Assembly (NCBI RefSeq): GCF_006543045.1
Contig: NZ_RBZW01000076.1
Coordinates: 180,820 to 244,819 of the forward strand
DNA: 64,000 bases
Direction: 5' to 3'
Source: Salinadaptatus halalkaliphilus
GTDB taxonomy: Archaea; Halobacteriota; Halobacteria; Halobacteriales; Natrialbaceae
Position 1 is the stretch's first letter, and every line of letters begins with the position of its first letter. Below, piece by piece: positions 54,007 through 62,992 of the stretch. A program made the position numbers and the translations under genes. Below the pieces are notes generated by a model. The model saw only the letters and a program-made list of their open reading frames with translations, was not told the origin of the DNA and searched no databases.

Positions 54007-55140
54007 TTAGATCTCGAGCATGCGATCGAGCGCGACTTCGGCGAGTTCTTTCTCCTCGGGGGCGACCTCGATGACGTTGCGTTCGCGACCCGCCACGAGT
54101 TCCTCCAAGACCCACGTCAGGTAGTTGGGGTCGATCTGGCGCATGGCGTTGCAGTCCATACAGGCGTCCCCACACAGCGGGAGGACGTTCACCTCGGGGT
54201 GCCAGCGCTGGAGGTGGTTCGTCAGGTGAATTTCGGTGCCGATCGCCCAGGTGTCGCCGGGATCGGCGTTTGCGATGGTCTCGCAGATGGTCGCCGTCGA
54301 GCCGGCTTTGTCGGCGGCTTCGACCACCTCGCGGCGACACTCGGGGTGGACGACGACCTTCGCATCGGGGTTGGCGTCACGAACCTGATCGATGTGCTCC
54401 ACGCGGAAGCGTTCGTGGACCTGGCAGTAGCCGTCCCAGAGGATGATATCGCTCTCGGCGACGTCGGCCGCGTCCTTCCCTTCTGGATCCCAGGGGTCCC
54501 ACTCGGCGATATCGTTTTCCATGCCCAGTCTGTGTGCAGTGTTCTCGCCGAGGTGTTTGTCGGGCAGGAACAGCACTTTGTCGCCCGTCTCGAAGGCGTA
54601 CTCGAAGGCCTTGTGAGCGTTCGAGGAGGTACAGACCAGCCCGCCCTGACTCGCACAGAATGCCTTCAGATCGGCGTAGGAATTCATGTACGTGATCGGG
54701 ATGATGTTCGCATCGGGCGCGGCCGCGGTGATCTCGGCCCAGGCGCTGTCGACCTGGAGGGCTTCTGCCATCCCGGCCATCGGACACGACGCCTCCATCG
54801 ACGGCAGGATCACCGTCTGGTCGTCGTCGGTGATGATATCTGCACTCTCTGCCATGAACGTGACACCGCCGAAGATCACGTACTCGGCGTCGGCCGCGGC
54901 GGCCTCTTTCGAGAGTTGGTAGGAGTCCCCGACGAAATCGGCGTGGTCGACGATCTCCCGGCGCTGGTAATTGTGGCCCAGAATCACCACGTCGTCGCCC
55001 AGCGCCTCGAGCGCCGCGTCGATGCGTTCGGTTCGGTCGGTCTCCTCGAGCTCGCGGTATCGAGACGGTAGCTGTTCTAAGTTGTCGTATTTGAACAAAC
55101 TCAAATCGGTTTCCAGCTCCGCCGTTTCCATTTTGACCAT
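54007..55140 (-). CDS. nadA: Quinolinate synthase
   Basis: 377 residues. Condenses iminoaspartate with dihydroxyacetone phosphate. The [4Fe-4S] cysteines are visible in EASCPMAGMAEA, GGLVCTSSNAHKAFEYAF and LCGDACMDCNAMRQIDP. VILGHNYQRREIVDHADFVGDSYQLSKEA is the conserved N-terminal substrate motif. It is first in the operon; a TATA-like AGTTATTCAA and an imperfect palindrome lie just upstream. Confidence 0.97.
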   Translation of the reverse strand: MVKMETAELETDLSLFKYDNLEQLPSRYRELEETDRTERIDAALEALGDDVVILGHNYQRREIVDHADFVGDSYQLSKEAAAADAEYVIFGGVTFMAESADIITDDDQTVILPSMEASCPMAGMAEALQVDSAWAEITAAAPDANIIPITYMNSYADLKAFCASQGGLVCTSSNAHKAFEYAFETGDKVLFLPDKHLGENTAHRLGMENDIAEWDPWDPEGKDAADVAESDIILWDGYCQVHERFRVEHIDQVRDANPDAKVVVHPECRREVVEAADKAGSTATICETIANADPGDTWAIGTEIHLTNHLQRWHPEVNVLPLCGDACMDCNAMRQIDPNYLTWVLEELVAGRERNVIEVAPEEKELAEVALDRMLEI

Positions 55141-55151
55141 TCTACGTCACC

Positions 55152-55165
55152 TATGGTTGACTATA
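55152..55165 (-). promoter_or_regulatory. Possible operator of the nad operon
   Basis: TATAGTCAACCATA on the minus strand, an imperfect inverted repeat (TATAGT/ACCATA, five of six pairs), 12 bases before the nadA ATG and about 20 bases after a TATA-like stretch. It overlaps the expected transcription start. A NAD-responsive repressor could bind here (inference). Confidence 0.3.
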
Positions 55166-55339
55166 CCTCATAGATCGCTATTGAATAACTTTTTCCTTCG
55201 AAGGTCAATTCCGGTTGCATACCACCGAGTGGTGTAATCATCGAAGAGAGTTACGTACGGATCGTGGTTTCGCCGGCAACGGTCGACAATTCGTATCAGT
55301 CGTCGAGTCCTCGGAGGCGAGGCCCGACAAAGGATGTTA

Positions 55340-58300
55340 CTACGGCGGTGCCGGGATCGCGACCGAAAACGTCGAGCCGACGCCCGGCTCAGAATCGACC
55401 CAGATGTCGCCGCCGTGGCGCTGGACGATCCGTCGACAAAGCGCCAGTCCGATGCCGGTCCCATCACCGTCGTCACGGCCGTGAAGTCGCTCGAAGAGTC
55501 CGAATATCCGATCAGTATCGTCGGGGTCGATACCGATTCCCTCGTCGGTAACCGAGACGATCCACGTCTCGCCACTCCAGGAACCGTCGACAGTATCCGG
55601 CTGAACGCCCGCTTGCGGACCGACACTGCCCTCTACTGCACTCGAGGAACGGTCGGTCGACGCTGCAGTCGATTCGTCTGCCCACCGGGACGCCGAGACG
55701 GTGACGGTCGGTGGCCCGTCGCCGCTGTACTCGATCGCGTTGGCGAGCAGGTTCTGGAATACCTGGCGAAGTTGACTCGCGTCGCCCCTGACACAGGGTA
55801 GCGACTCGACGGTCACGTCGGCACCGGATTCTTCGATCTGTACCTCGAGGTCCTTTCGGACATCCGCGAGGACATCGTTCAAATCGACGGGCTCGAACGG
55901 CTCACCACGGGTCTCGACCCTGGAGTATTCGAGCAAGCCGTCGATCATCGTCCGCATACGCTCGGCGCCGTCGACCGCAAAGTCGATGAACTCCTGGCCG
56001 TCCTGATCGAGTTCGTCCTCGTAGCGCTGTTCGATGAGACCGAGATAGCTCGTGACCATCCGCAACGGCTCTTGGAGATCGTGGGAGGCGGCGTAGGCGA
56101 ACTGTTCGAGGCGTTCGTTCGAGGCCTCGAGTTTGCGCTCGTAGCGGACCCGTTCGGTGACGTCCTGAACGACGAGCATCCCGGTGTGGTCGCCGTCGGG
56201 AGTGTCGACGGGAAGCGTATGCGCCCGGAACTCGCGGCCGCGATACTGGACATCGAACGCCCGCTCCTCGCCCTCGAGTGTCGCTCGAAGCTCCGATTCG
56301 ATGTCGTCGACGAGGTCGTCGGGATATCGCTCACGGATACGCTGGCCGATCAGAGTGGTGCGATCGATGCCGAGATCCTCGAGTAGCTGTCCACCGGCCG
56401 CGGTATAGCGAAGGTCCTCGTCGTAGAGTGCGACCATGCCGTTGGGGAAGTGCTCTGCTAGCGTTCGATACCGCTGTTCGCTGGCCTCGAGACGCCGCTG
56501 GCGGTCTTTGCGCTCCGTGATGTCTCGAACGACACCAACCCGTTCGGGTCCCGTATCGGTCCGGCTGAACGCCGTTATCGTCGCCTCGACCGGAACCCAC
56601 TCGCCGGCGCTCGTCTGGAGTTCGGTTTCGATCGTCGAGACGCTGTTGTCGTCCGCGGCGAGCTGTCTGGCACGTTCGACGGTCGCGTCGGTCGCGACGA
56701 GGGAGGCGTGAGCGCCGATCAGTTCCGATCGATCGTAGCCGGTGAGCTCGGTGTAGGCCTCGTTGACCGCGGTAAACTGACCGTCAGCGTCGAGGACGTA
56801 GATACCGTCGTCGACAGTTTCGATGATCCGTTCGTACTGGAGCAGTTGGTGCTCGCGAGCCTTCCGATCGGAAATGTCGCGGAAGTAGACCGATAGCCCG
56901 CTTTCGGACGGGTACGCTTGTACCTCCATCCAGATGTCTAACGTTTCCGAATACCGCTCGACCGAAACCGCTTCTTGGCTATCCATGGCCGTCTGGAACC
57001 GGTCGTAGAGATCCGATTCCCGGCCGTGATGGAAGATATCCCAAACGACCTCCCCGACGAGTTCCTCGGCCGAGTAACCGAGCAACGATTCGGCGCGGTC
57101 GTTGACGTGGGTGAACCGCCACTCCTCGTCGAGCGCATAGAACGCGTCCGAAATGCGACCGAGAATCTCGCTCAACTCCGTCTCCAGTTCCGTCTTCCGA
57201 CGCTCGAGTTGTCGTTCGTGTCGTTTACGCTCCGTAACGTCTTCGGCGACCGAGATAACGCGGGCGACCGAGCCGTCGGCCGCATGGACCGGTGCCGCAT
57301 TGACCGACACCCAGATTCGGTCACCCGTCGGCCCCTCGAGGACGAGTTCGCGATCGGTCACCGGTGTGCCCGTCGTCCGTGCACGGGCGACCGGGGCGTC
57401 CTCGGGTGCGAGTCGCTTGCCGGACCGATCGTAGACGTTCCAGCCGTCGATCGTGCCTGCTTTCCCCAGTGGGAGGCCATCGCTGACACCGAGCAGCTCC
57501 CGGGTTCGTCTGTTCGAGACAACCGTGTCGCCGGCCGCGTCTTCGACGGCGATCGCGACCGGCGCCGTCTGCAGAAGTTGTTCGGTCTGGGCGCGCTCGC
57601 GCTCGCGAACGCGTTTCTGACGGATCTGATCGAAGATCACCTCGAGACCCGAGGCGACGACCGTCGCGAGCGAGCGGTCCCCGTCGTCGAACGCCCGTGG
57701 CCGTTGGGACCCAGCCAATAGAATCCCATGATCGCCGATCGGGAGACAGATCTCGCTTCGAATCGGCGTCTCCGGATTGTAGACATCGGGGTCGGTTCTG
57801 ACATCGTCGTAGATCTCCGGCTCGCCGGATTCGAAGACGCGCCAGGCGACGCCTTCGCCCGCCGCGAAGATCGGAACCTCGTCGAACAACTCGGCTGCCG
57901 GCTCGGACCATCCGGCCGGTCGGAGTGAGTCAGTCGCCTCGTCGTAGAGATAGATCCCGTTGATCTCGAGTCCGAGTATCGATCGGAGCTGTCGGCTCGC
58001 CGTGCTGGCGACGTCCTCGCGGGAGGGTTTCGTGACCCACTCCCGCAGGGAGTCGTTGAGCTGCCGCAACTGGACTGCGCGGTCGTGTTGCTCAGTAATG
58101 TCGTAGTAGAGTTCGACGCGTCCGCCGGCGAAGGGGCCGTGCTCGATCGGTTTGCTCCGATGCTCGAGTCGTCGTTCCTCGCGGTCGTCGTACGGGGTGA
58201 CGTGACACTCGAATCGTTCGACGTAGGTGTTATCGTCGTACGTTGCTGTGACGGTCTCCTCGAACCGATCGGGATCGGCCACGCAGTCCCGGATCGTCTC

Positions 58301-58960
58301 TCGGATTACCTGGCGCTTGTCTCGCCCGAGCACAGCCGCTCGATCGATACCGAAGTACCGTTCCGTCGTCTCGTTGATCCACGCGACGTCGAAGTGCTCG
58401 TCGAGTACGAAAACACCGATCTCGGCGTCCTCGAGAACTGTTGTGGCTGCCTCGAACGCACTCGAGGCAGTTACGTCCGTTTCGGCTGGAGGCCGAGCCC
58501 CGTCCGCGTCGGCACCTACCGTCTCGATGTCGCCGTTCGTCGTCGATGAGGCCCGCTCGAGGGGCGTCAGAACCCCGACCGCCCCGTGGCACTGGTCGTC
58601 GATCCGGACCGGCGTTACCCCGAACCGGCAGTGTCGCCTCGTATTTGCTGCAGTGTACAGCCCGACGTCGATCGACGGCTCTCCAACGGCGTCTTGCTGC
58701 TCCGTGTCGGTAACCGACTCCTCGAGGTGTGCCACCGTCGCATCCGACAGGAGCAACGAGGCGTGTGCGCCCACCAACTCATTGTGGCCGTAACCGGTAA
58801 TCTCGAGGAGCGTCTCGTCGGCCGCACAGATCCGAAGCGACCGATCGAACTGCACGACGCCACCGTCGATCGCTTCGACAAGGGACTGACACCATTCGTC
58901 CGGTGCCGGATCCCCGTCGGGAGTCCAGAACGACGATGGTGACGCGTTCCGTTCGCTCAT
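55340..58960 (-). CDS. Large multi-PAS/GAF sensor histidine kinase
   Basis: 1206 residues from the ATG giving MSERNASPSSFWTPD. There is no membrane segment, so it is a cytoplasmic sensor. Approximate order: PAS (20-140), PAS (175-300), GAF (310-455), then PAS domains around 465-590, 600-725, 725-850 and 850-965. The HisKA phosphoacceptor is FAYAASHDLQEPLRMVTSYL near 985 and the ATPase is near 1080-1206. N box QVFQNLLANAIEYSGDG, G1 VTDEGIGID and G2 GTGIGLALCRRIVQRHGG are intact. A ~40-residue Ser-rich insert separates N and G1 boxes. No response regulator is adjacent. The signal may be redox, light or small ligands. Confidence 0.93.
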   Translation of the reverse strand: MSERNASPSSFWTPDGDPAPDEWCQSLVEAIDGGVVQFDRSLRICAADETLLEITGYGHNELVGAHASLLLSDATVAHLEESVTDTEQQDAVGEPSIDVGLYTAANTRRHCRFGVTPVRIDDQCHGAVGVLTPLERASSTTNGDIETVGADADGARPPAETDVTASSAFEAATTVLEDAEIGVFVLDEHFDVAWINETTERYFGIDRAAVLGRDKRQVIRETIRDCVADPDRFEETVTATYDDNTYVERFECHVTPYDDREERRLEHRSKPIEHGPFAGGRVELYYDITEQHDRAVQLRQLNDSLREWVTKPSREDVASTASRQLRSILGLEINGIYLYDEATDSLRPAGWSEPAAELFDEVPIFAAGEGVAWRVFESGEPEIYDDVRTDPDVYNPETPIRSEICLPIGDHGILLAGSQRPRAFDDGDRSLATVVASGLEVIFDQIRQKRVRERERAQTEQLLQTAPVAIAVEDAAGDTVVSNRRTRELLGVSDGLPLGKAGTIDGWNVYDRSGKRLAPEDAPVARARTTGTPVTDRELVLEGPTGDRIWVSVNAAPVHAADGSVARVISVAEDVTERKRHERQLERRKTELETELSEILGRISDAFYALDEEWRFTHVNDRAESLLGYSAEELVGEVVWDIFHHGRESDLYDRFQTAMDSQEAVSVERYSETLDIWMEVQAYPSESGLSVYFRDISDRKAREHQLLQYERIIETVDDGIYVLDADGQFTAVNEAYTELTGYDRSELIGAHASLVATDATVERARQLAADDNSVSTIETELQTSAGEWVPVEATITAFSRTDTGPERVGVVRDITERKDRQRRLEASEQRYRTLAEHFPNGMVALYDEDLRYTAAGGQLLEDLGIDRTTLIGQRIRERYPDDLVDDIESELRATLEGEERAFDVQYRGREFRAHTLPVDTPDGDHTGMLVVQDVTERVRYERKLEASNERLEQFAYAASHDLQEPLRMVTSYLGLIEQRYEDELDQDGQEFIDFAVDGAERMRTMIDGLLEYSRVETRGEPFEPVDLNDVLADVRKDLEVQIEESGADVTVESLPCVRGDASQLRQVFQNLLANAIEYSGDGPPTVTVSASRWADESTAASTDRSSSAVEGSVGPQAGVQPDTVDGSWSGETWIVSVTDEGIGIDPDDTDRIFGLFERLHGRDDGDGTGIGLALCRRIVQRHGGDIWVDSEPGVGSTFSVAIPAPP

Positions 58961-59011
58961 TGCCTCTGTAACAGGACTCGGAGGCATAAGTCCCACGCAC
59001 CCAGCGAGTGG

Positions 59012-59827
59012 TTACGATCGGTCCGGAGTATCGGAACGGTCCCCCGCGCTCGGCTGGGGGTCGACGTGTGGCGCAGGGAGTAACTGCTCACGCGGTCGGT
59101 CGTCGAGCCACTCGAGCAAGGCGACCAGTTGTTCGGTGGCGGCGTCGAAGAGTCGCTTGCCAATCTCGGGCGTCGCGTCGGTCTGATCACCGAAAACGCC
59201 GTTTTCGCTGTTTTCGATCGTGTCGTAGAACGTCGTCGCACCGTGGACGCGACCGGCGCCGTCGTCGAAGACGGTCCCGCCATCGCGGGCGTCCTCGAGG
59301 CGGTCCTCGCGGACGAGTTCCTCGGCGATGTGCATGATCATCGCGGTCTCTTTGGGGCCGCCGTGAGGACCAGGCGTCTCGAAGACTTCCTCGATGAGTT
59401 CGGGGATCGACTCGTCCCACATCCACTCGATGGCGTAGGCGGTCCCGTCGTCGTGCAGTCGGCGACCGACCTCACGAAGGTGGGCGACGTTACCGCCGTG
59501 GGCATTGACGTAGACGATCCGATCGATCCCGTGGGCGGTTAGATTCCGCGAGAAGCTCTCGACGTAGTCGCGGAATATCGGCGGCTCGACCCACATCGTG
59601 CCGTGGAACTGCCGGTGATGGGAGCTGACGCCGATGCGAACCGGCGAGGTACACAGAAAGCCCGACCGTTCGGCCGCCGCTCGAGCGAGCGCCTCGGCGA
59701 TCATGTAGTCGGTGCCCTCGGGGAGGTGTGGGCCGTGCTGTTCGGTCGATCCGAGCGGCACGATGGCGACCGACTCGGTACCGACGTAGTCGGTAAGTTC
59801 CTGCCACGTTCGGTGGGGAAGGTACAT
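59012..59827 (-). CDS. Creatininase family protein
   Basis: 271 residues. Metal and active-site residues: VPLGSTEQHGPHLPEGTDYMIAEALA (E, H, D), SSHHRQFHGTMWVEP, IVYVNAHGGNVAHL (H) and HGGPKETAMIMHIAEELV (E). These amidohydrolases include creatininase, the FAPy hydrolase of archaeal riboflavin/F420 synthesis (ArfB) and MftE. No pathway partner is adjacent, so the substrate is open. The final ~20 residues are a polar tail. Confidence 0.92.
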   Translation of the reverse strand: MYLPHRTWQELTDYVGTESVAIVPLGSTEQHGPHLPEGTDYMIAEALARAAAERSGFLCTSPVRIGVSSHHRQFHGTMWVEPPIFRDYVESFSRNLTAHGIDRIVYVNAHGGNVAHLREVGRRLHDDGTAYAIEWMWDESIPELIEEVFETPGPHGGPKETAMIMHIAEELVREDRLEDARDGGTVFDDGAGRVHGATTFYDTIENSENGVFGDQTDATPEIGKRLFDAATEQLVALLEWLDDRPREQLLPAPHVDPQPSAGDRSDTPDRS

Positions 59828-59961
59828 AGCCGTATCTGGGAGTGGAACTCCAAAACATTGTATGGCCGACCGCCGTTTCGATCGCCTGCGTCTCGAGTCG
59901 AACGGACCGCGAGCCGAAAAACATAGTAAACCTTAATAGCTAACCGCCGACGAGTTATTAT

Positions 59962-60390
59962 ATGGCAGTCGTCAGCGTCTCGATGCCGGACGAACTTCTC
60001 GACCGGCTCGATCAGTTCGCCGAGGAGCACGGGTACACCGGTCGCAGCGAAGTCGTCAGGGAAGCTTCGAGAAACCTGCTCGGCGAGTTCGAGGACACCC
60101 GACTCGAGGACCGAGAACTAATGGGTATCGTCACCGTCTTGTTCGACTACGAGACCACGAGCGTCGAAGAGCGCATGATGCACCTGCGCCACGAACACGA
60201 AGACCTCGTGGCCTCGAACTTCCACAGCCACGTCGGCGATCACTACTGCATGGAGCTGTTCGTTCTCGAGGGCGAACTCGAGGATATCTCGACGTTCGTC
60301 GGCAAGATCCGTGCGACCAAAGACGCCCTGACGGTCGATTACTCCGTGATTCCCGTCGACGAGTTCGATCCGATCTCGCAGGGACGATAA
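59962..60390 (+). CDS. nikR: Nickel-responsive regulator NikR-like (CopG family)
   Basis: 142 residues. The ribbon-helix-helix part is [39 protein letters not shown]. The ACT-like metal domain has [33 protein letters not shown]; the HSH...C set matches the square-planar nickel site of NikR. It should repress nickel uptake when metal is bound. No nickel transporter or urease/hydrogenase gene is in the window. A TTATTATATGG stretch overlaps the start, and TTAATAGC near 59932 may be the TATA element. Confidence 0.9.
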   Translation: MAVVSVSMPDELLDRLDQFAEEHGYTGRSEVVREASRNLLGEFEDTRLEDRELMGIVTVLFDYETTSVEERMMHLRHEHEDLVASNFHSHVGDHYCMELFVLEGELEDISTFVGKIRATKDALTVDYSVIPVDEFDPISQGR

Positions 60391-60418
60391 CCCCAAAGAC
60401 AGCACTCGAGGCTACTAC

Positions 60419-60562
60419 TGATACGGATTCCTGTACCGATGTCCCGGCGGTGAGTCGAACGGTGTGCAACGAGCCTCGGTCGAGGGGCGACGCGAGTCGA
60501 CCGGCCCAGCCGCCGCCCGAGTCGCGGCTGGACCGGAAACGGCGTCCAACAGTCCCTACGAA
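60419..60562. repeat. Dispersed palindromic element, copy i, with internal insertion
   Basis: It begins TGATACGGATTCCTGTACCGATG and ends near CCCTACGAA. The central stem CCGGCCCAGCCGC/GCGGCTGGACCGG is kept, but about 58 extra bases lie between the left end and the left stem arm (about 60446-60503). Confidence 0.75.
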
Positions 60563-60904
60563 CGTCTACGGACCCCACAGAACGTGATCTCTGTCGTTTA
60601 TAGAATGTAATGGTTCGTCTATAATACGAGCTATTAATCATCTATCTTATAGGTAAGGGTAGATATACTTCAGCCACCATACAATATGTGTGATGATTCG
60701 AATGCTTCAGAGCTTTCGTTCAGTACAATATTCTCCGATAGAGCACCAGATGCGCCTAGCTATTGTCTTTCGAATAGTATCCCGAACATCTTCACTAGGA
60801 TATCCTATCAGTAAACATAATGTTAGTCTTCGGAGGGAATGCTCACATACTATCAGCCCCTCTATATACATTCGAAATATAGATGAGTGATAAACAGATG
60901 CGGC
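60563..60904. other. AT-rich gene-free island
   Basis: About 340 bases with composition far more AT-rich than the rest of the window (TTTATAGAATG, TCTATAATACGAGC, CTATATACATTCG). A 66-codon ORF at 60690-60890 is not haloarchaeal in composition. It may be a remnant of a virus, plasmid or IS element next to a rearrangement scar. Confidence 0.55.
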
Positions 60905-61324
60905 CTACCCCTCGTGGGTATCACGGTGTACGTGACGTGTGTCGACAGCGGAATCGTTTCGGAGCCAGTAGTGCCACTTCGATCTGATTTTATATCGGTG
61001 CAACAGGGCAAACCTGAATCGCGGATGCCCGGCGAGGTCCCACGGTGCAGACTCGAGGGCGGCTGTGACCGCCTGCATGAGGGCTGCGAGTTCAGCACCG
61101 TGGTCGTCGGGAATCGGCGAGACATCGACGAGGCAAACGCCAGCCGTCGCTCGGTCTCGAGCGTCCGTACGCGTCTCGATCTCGAAGGCAACGGCAGCGT
61201 CCTCGAGTGCCCCTGTGAGCGCCTCGAGAAACGTTGGGTGCGAGCAGCCACAGAACGTACGCCAGCGGTTCCCGACGAGAACGGCGTCGACGAGCCGACG
61301 GCAGTGATGGCGGAGCGAGCGCAT
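60905..61324 (-). CDS. Hypothetical protein next to symporter fragment
   Basis: 139 residues: MRSLRHHCRRLVDAVLVGNR, then WRTFCGCSHPTFLEALTGAL, and DRATAGVCLVDVSPIPDDHG. Composition is less acidic than usual but codon use is haloarchaeal through most of it. No family recognised. Its ATG lies 6 bases after the stop of the truncated symporter, so it was probably the next gene of that operon. The C-terminus runs into the AT-rich island and may have been altered. Confidence 0.5.
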   Translation of the reverse strand: MRSLRHHCRRLVDAVLVGNRWRTFCGCSHPTFLEALTGALEDAAVAFEIETRTDARDRATAGVCLVDVSPIPDDHGAELAALMQAVTAALESAPWDLAGHPRFRFALLHRYKIRSKWHYWLRNDSAVDTRHVHRDTHEG

Positions 61325-61330
61325 CGGTGG

Positions 61331-61678
61331 TTACCAGCCGGCCTCCTCGTGGCCGAGTTGGTCTCGGAGGCGTTCGATCTTTTCGACCGACGGTGCGTCG
61401 GTGAGCAGCGAGACGCCGACGGTAACACACAGCGAGAGCAGTAAGGCGAGCAGGATCGCCCCGAACAGCGGGAGGAAGAGCCAGGCGCCGACGTAGCTCA
61501 GCAGGCCAACGGCCATGCCAGCGAGTGCGCCGGTCGCCGTCGTGCGCTTCCACCAGATGCCGAGGACCAGCGGGAAGAAGAACGCGGCCGCCATCATCCC
61601 GGTCGCGTCGGTGTAGAGGACGACGAGGATGTCCGGCGGATCGAGCGCGGCGATGGGGATCGACGGTGCCGTCGACAT
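61331..61678 (-). pseudogene. C-terminal fragment of sodium:solute symporter
   Basis: About 110 residues matching the last two or three helices of SSS proteins: DPPDILVVLYTDATGMMAAAF, FPLVLGIWWKRTTATGALAGMA and SLLTDAPSVEKIERLRD. Full-length members have about 480-570 residues; the first four-fifths are missing. The 5' break falls near 61650-61675, where the carboxyltransferase fragment begins on the other strand. Confidence 0.8.
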
Positions 61679-61910
61679 CGCCTACAGACACGAGATCGAG
61701 TCGGCCGACGATCCCGAGGGCCGCCGACAGGAGCTGATCGACCGATTCGAGGACCGAACCGACGCCGTCCGGGCCGCTGCACGCGTCGGCATCGACGGCG
61801 TGGTTCAACCCGAAGACACCCGTGACAGAATCCGGCGCGCGTTCGACCGGGCCGACGCCGACCGCGATCGAGACTGGCCGCCGAAGAAGCGAGCGATCAA
61901 TCCGATATAG
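61653..61910 (+). pseudogene. C-terminal fragment of acyl-CoA carboxylase carboxyltransferase subunit
   Basis: About 85 residues: AMGIDGAVDIAYRHEIESAD, RRQELIDRFEDR and QPEDTRDRIRRAFDRADADR ending PPKKRAINPI. This matches the end of propionyl/acetyl-CoA carboxylase beta chains (MGPEGAVDI.YR, PEDTR, PPKKHGN.P). A full protein has about 515 residues. The fragment has no promoter or start of its own. Confidence 0.78.
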
Positions 61911-62030
61911 GCAGTTGTGGACGGGAGCGTCTCGTCTCCGAACGCCTCTCGACGGCGGACGGACGCGTCCGATCGCCCCGGATTCGATCGTACTGAAGAT
62001 TTATGTAAGCGCTCGTGGTAGTGTCGGTGT

Positions 62031-62822
62031 ATGCAAGAGATCGGTGACGGAAACGTCTTGCTTCGTATCGAAAACCACCGCGCGGACGTCGTGCTCAATC
62101 GGCCGGAGCGACGCAACGCGATGAACCAGGCGCTACTGGGCGATCTCCGGACGGCACTCGAGGAGGTCGAGGCCCGAGACGACGTTCGGGTCATGGTACT
62201 GAGTGGGACAGGGGACGTCTTCTGTGCCGGAATGGACCTCGAGATGATGAAACGACGCGGCGAGGACGACGCACCCGACTTGGAGATGGGTCTCGACGAT
62301 ATCACGCACTTCATCGACGACATGAGCGTCCCCTCGGTTGCGAGCATCAAGGGGGCCGCCATCGCGGGCGCGTTCGAACTCGTGTTACCGGTCGACTTCA
62401 GAATCATCAGCGAGGACGCAAAGTACGGCGTCATCGAGGTCGAACTCGGGCTGTTCCCGTCCGGCGGTGCGACCCAGCGGCTCCCGCGGCTGGTGGGTCT
62501 CTCGAAGGCGAAAGAACTCGTCCTCACCGGCGAGTACATCGATCCTTACGAGGCCGAACAGTGCGGGCTCGTCCACGAGGTCGTCGAGGATCGGTCGGCG
62601 ACCGACGACCGCGCTCGCGAGTGGGCTGACTCGTTGGCCGAGAACGCGCCGCTTGGGATGGCGTACGCACGACAGATGCTGAACGCCGCGCTGGAAACGC
62701 CACTCGAGCACGGGCTCGAGCGCGAGGGTGAACTCGGCGAGATGCTGACCGAGACCGACGACTACACCGAAGGGTTCACGGCGCGACTCGAAGGGCGCGA
62801 ACCCGAATTCGAGGGCAGGTAG
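62031..62822 (+). CDS. Enoyl-CoA hydratase/isomerase family protein
   Basis: 263 residues. Crotonase-fold motifs: NRPERRNAMNQALLGDLRTAL, LSGTGDVFCAGMDLEMM (oxyanion hole), SVPSVASIKGAAIAGAFELVLPVDFRI (second oxyanion loop) and GVIEVELGLFPSGGATQRLPRLVGLSKAKELVLTG with the catalytic acid region. It hydrates or isomerises enoyl-CoA. Codon use is typical. It stands alone, 170 bases before an IclR regulator. Confidence 0.93.
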   Translation: MQEIGDGNVLLRIENHRADVVLNRPERRNAMNQALLGDLRTALEEVEARDDVRVMVLSGTGDVFCAGMDLEMMKRRGEDDAPDLEMGLDDITHFIDDMSVPSVASIKGAAIAGAFELVLPVDFRIISEDAKYGVIEVELGLFPSGGATQRLPRLVGLSKAKELVLTGEYIDPYEAEQCGLVHEVVEDRSATDDRAREWADSLAENAPLGMAYARQMLNAALETPLEHGLEREGELGEMLTETDDYTEGFTARLEGREPEFEGR

Positions 62823-62992
62823 TGCCGTGGGAGGGTCGTAGTGGATCAACCGTCAGTTTTCGGTATGGTCGCGGTATACGTCGACGTACGTGACGGTGAG
62901 TTATCTCTCGCACACCCGCTGTCGTTTCTCTCGACCGACGGCCGTCCGACACTATCGGATAGATTTATTTTTCGACCGGCGTGGTATGTGGT

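Noticed and set aside
60690-60890. 66-codon ORF in the AT-rich island
   Set aside because: Composition is basic and AT-driven with no motif or neighbour support.
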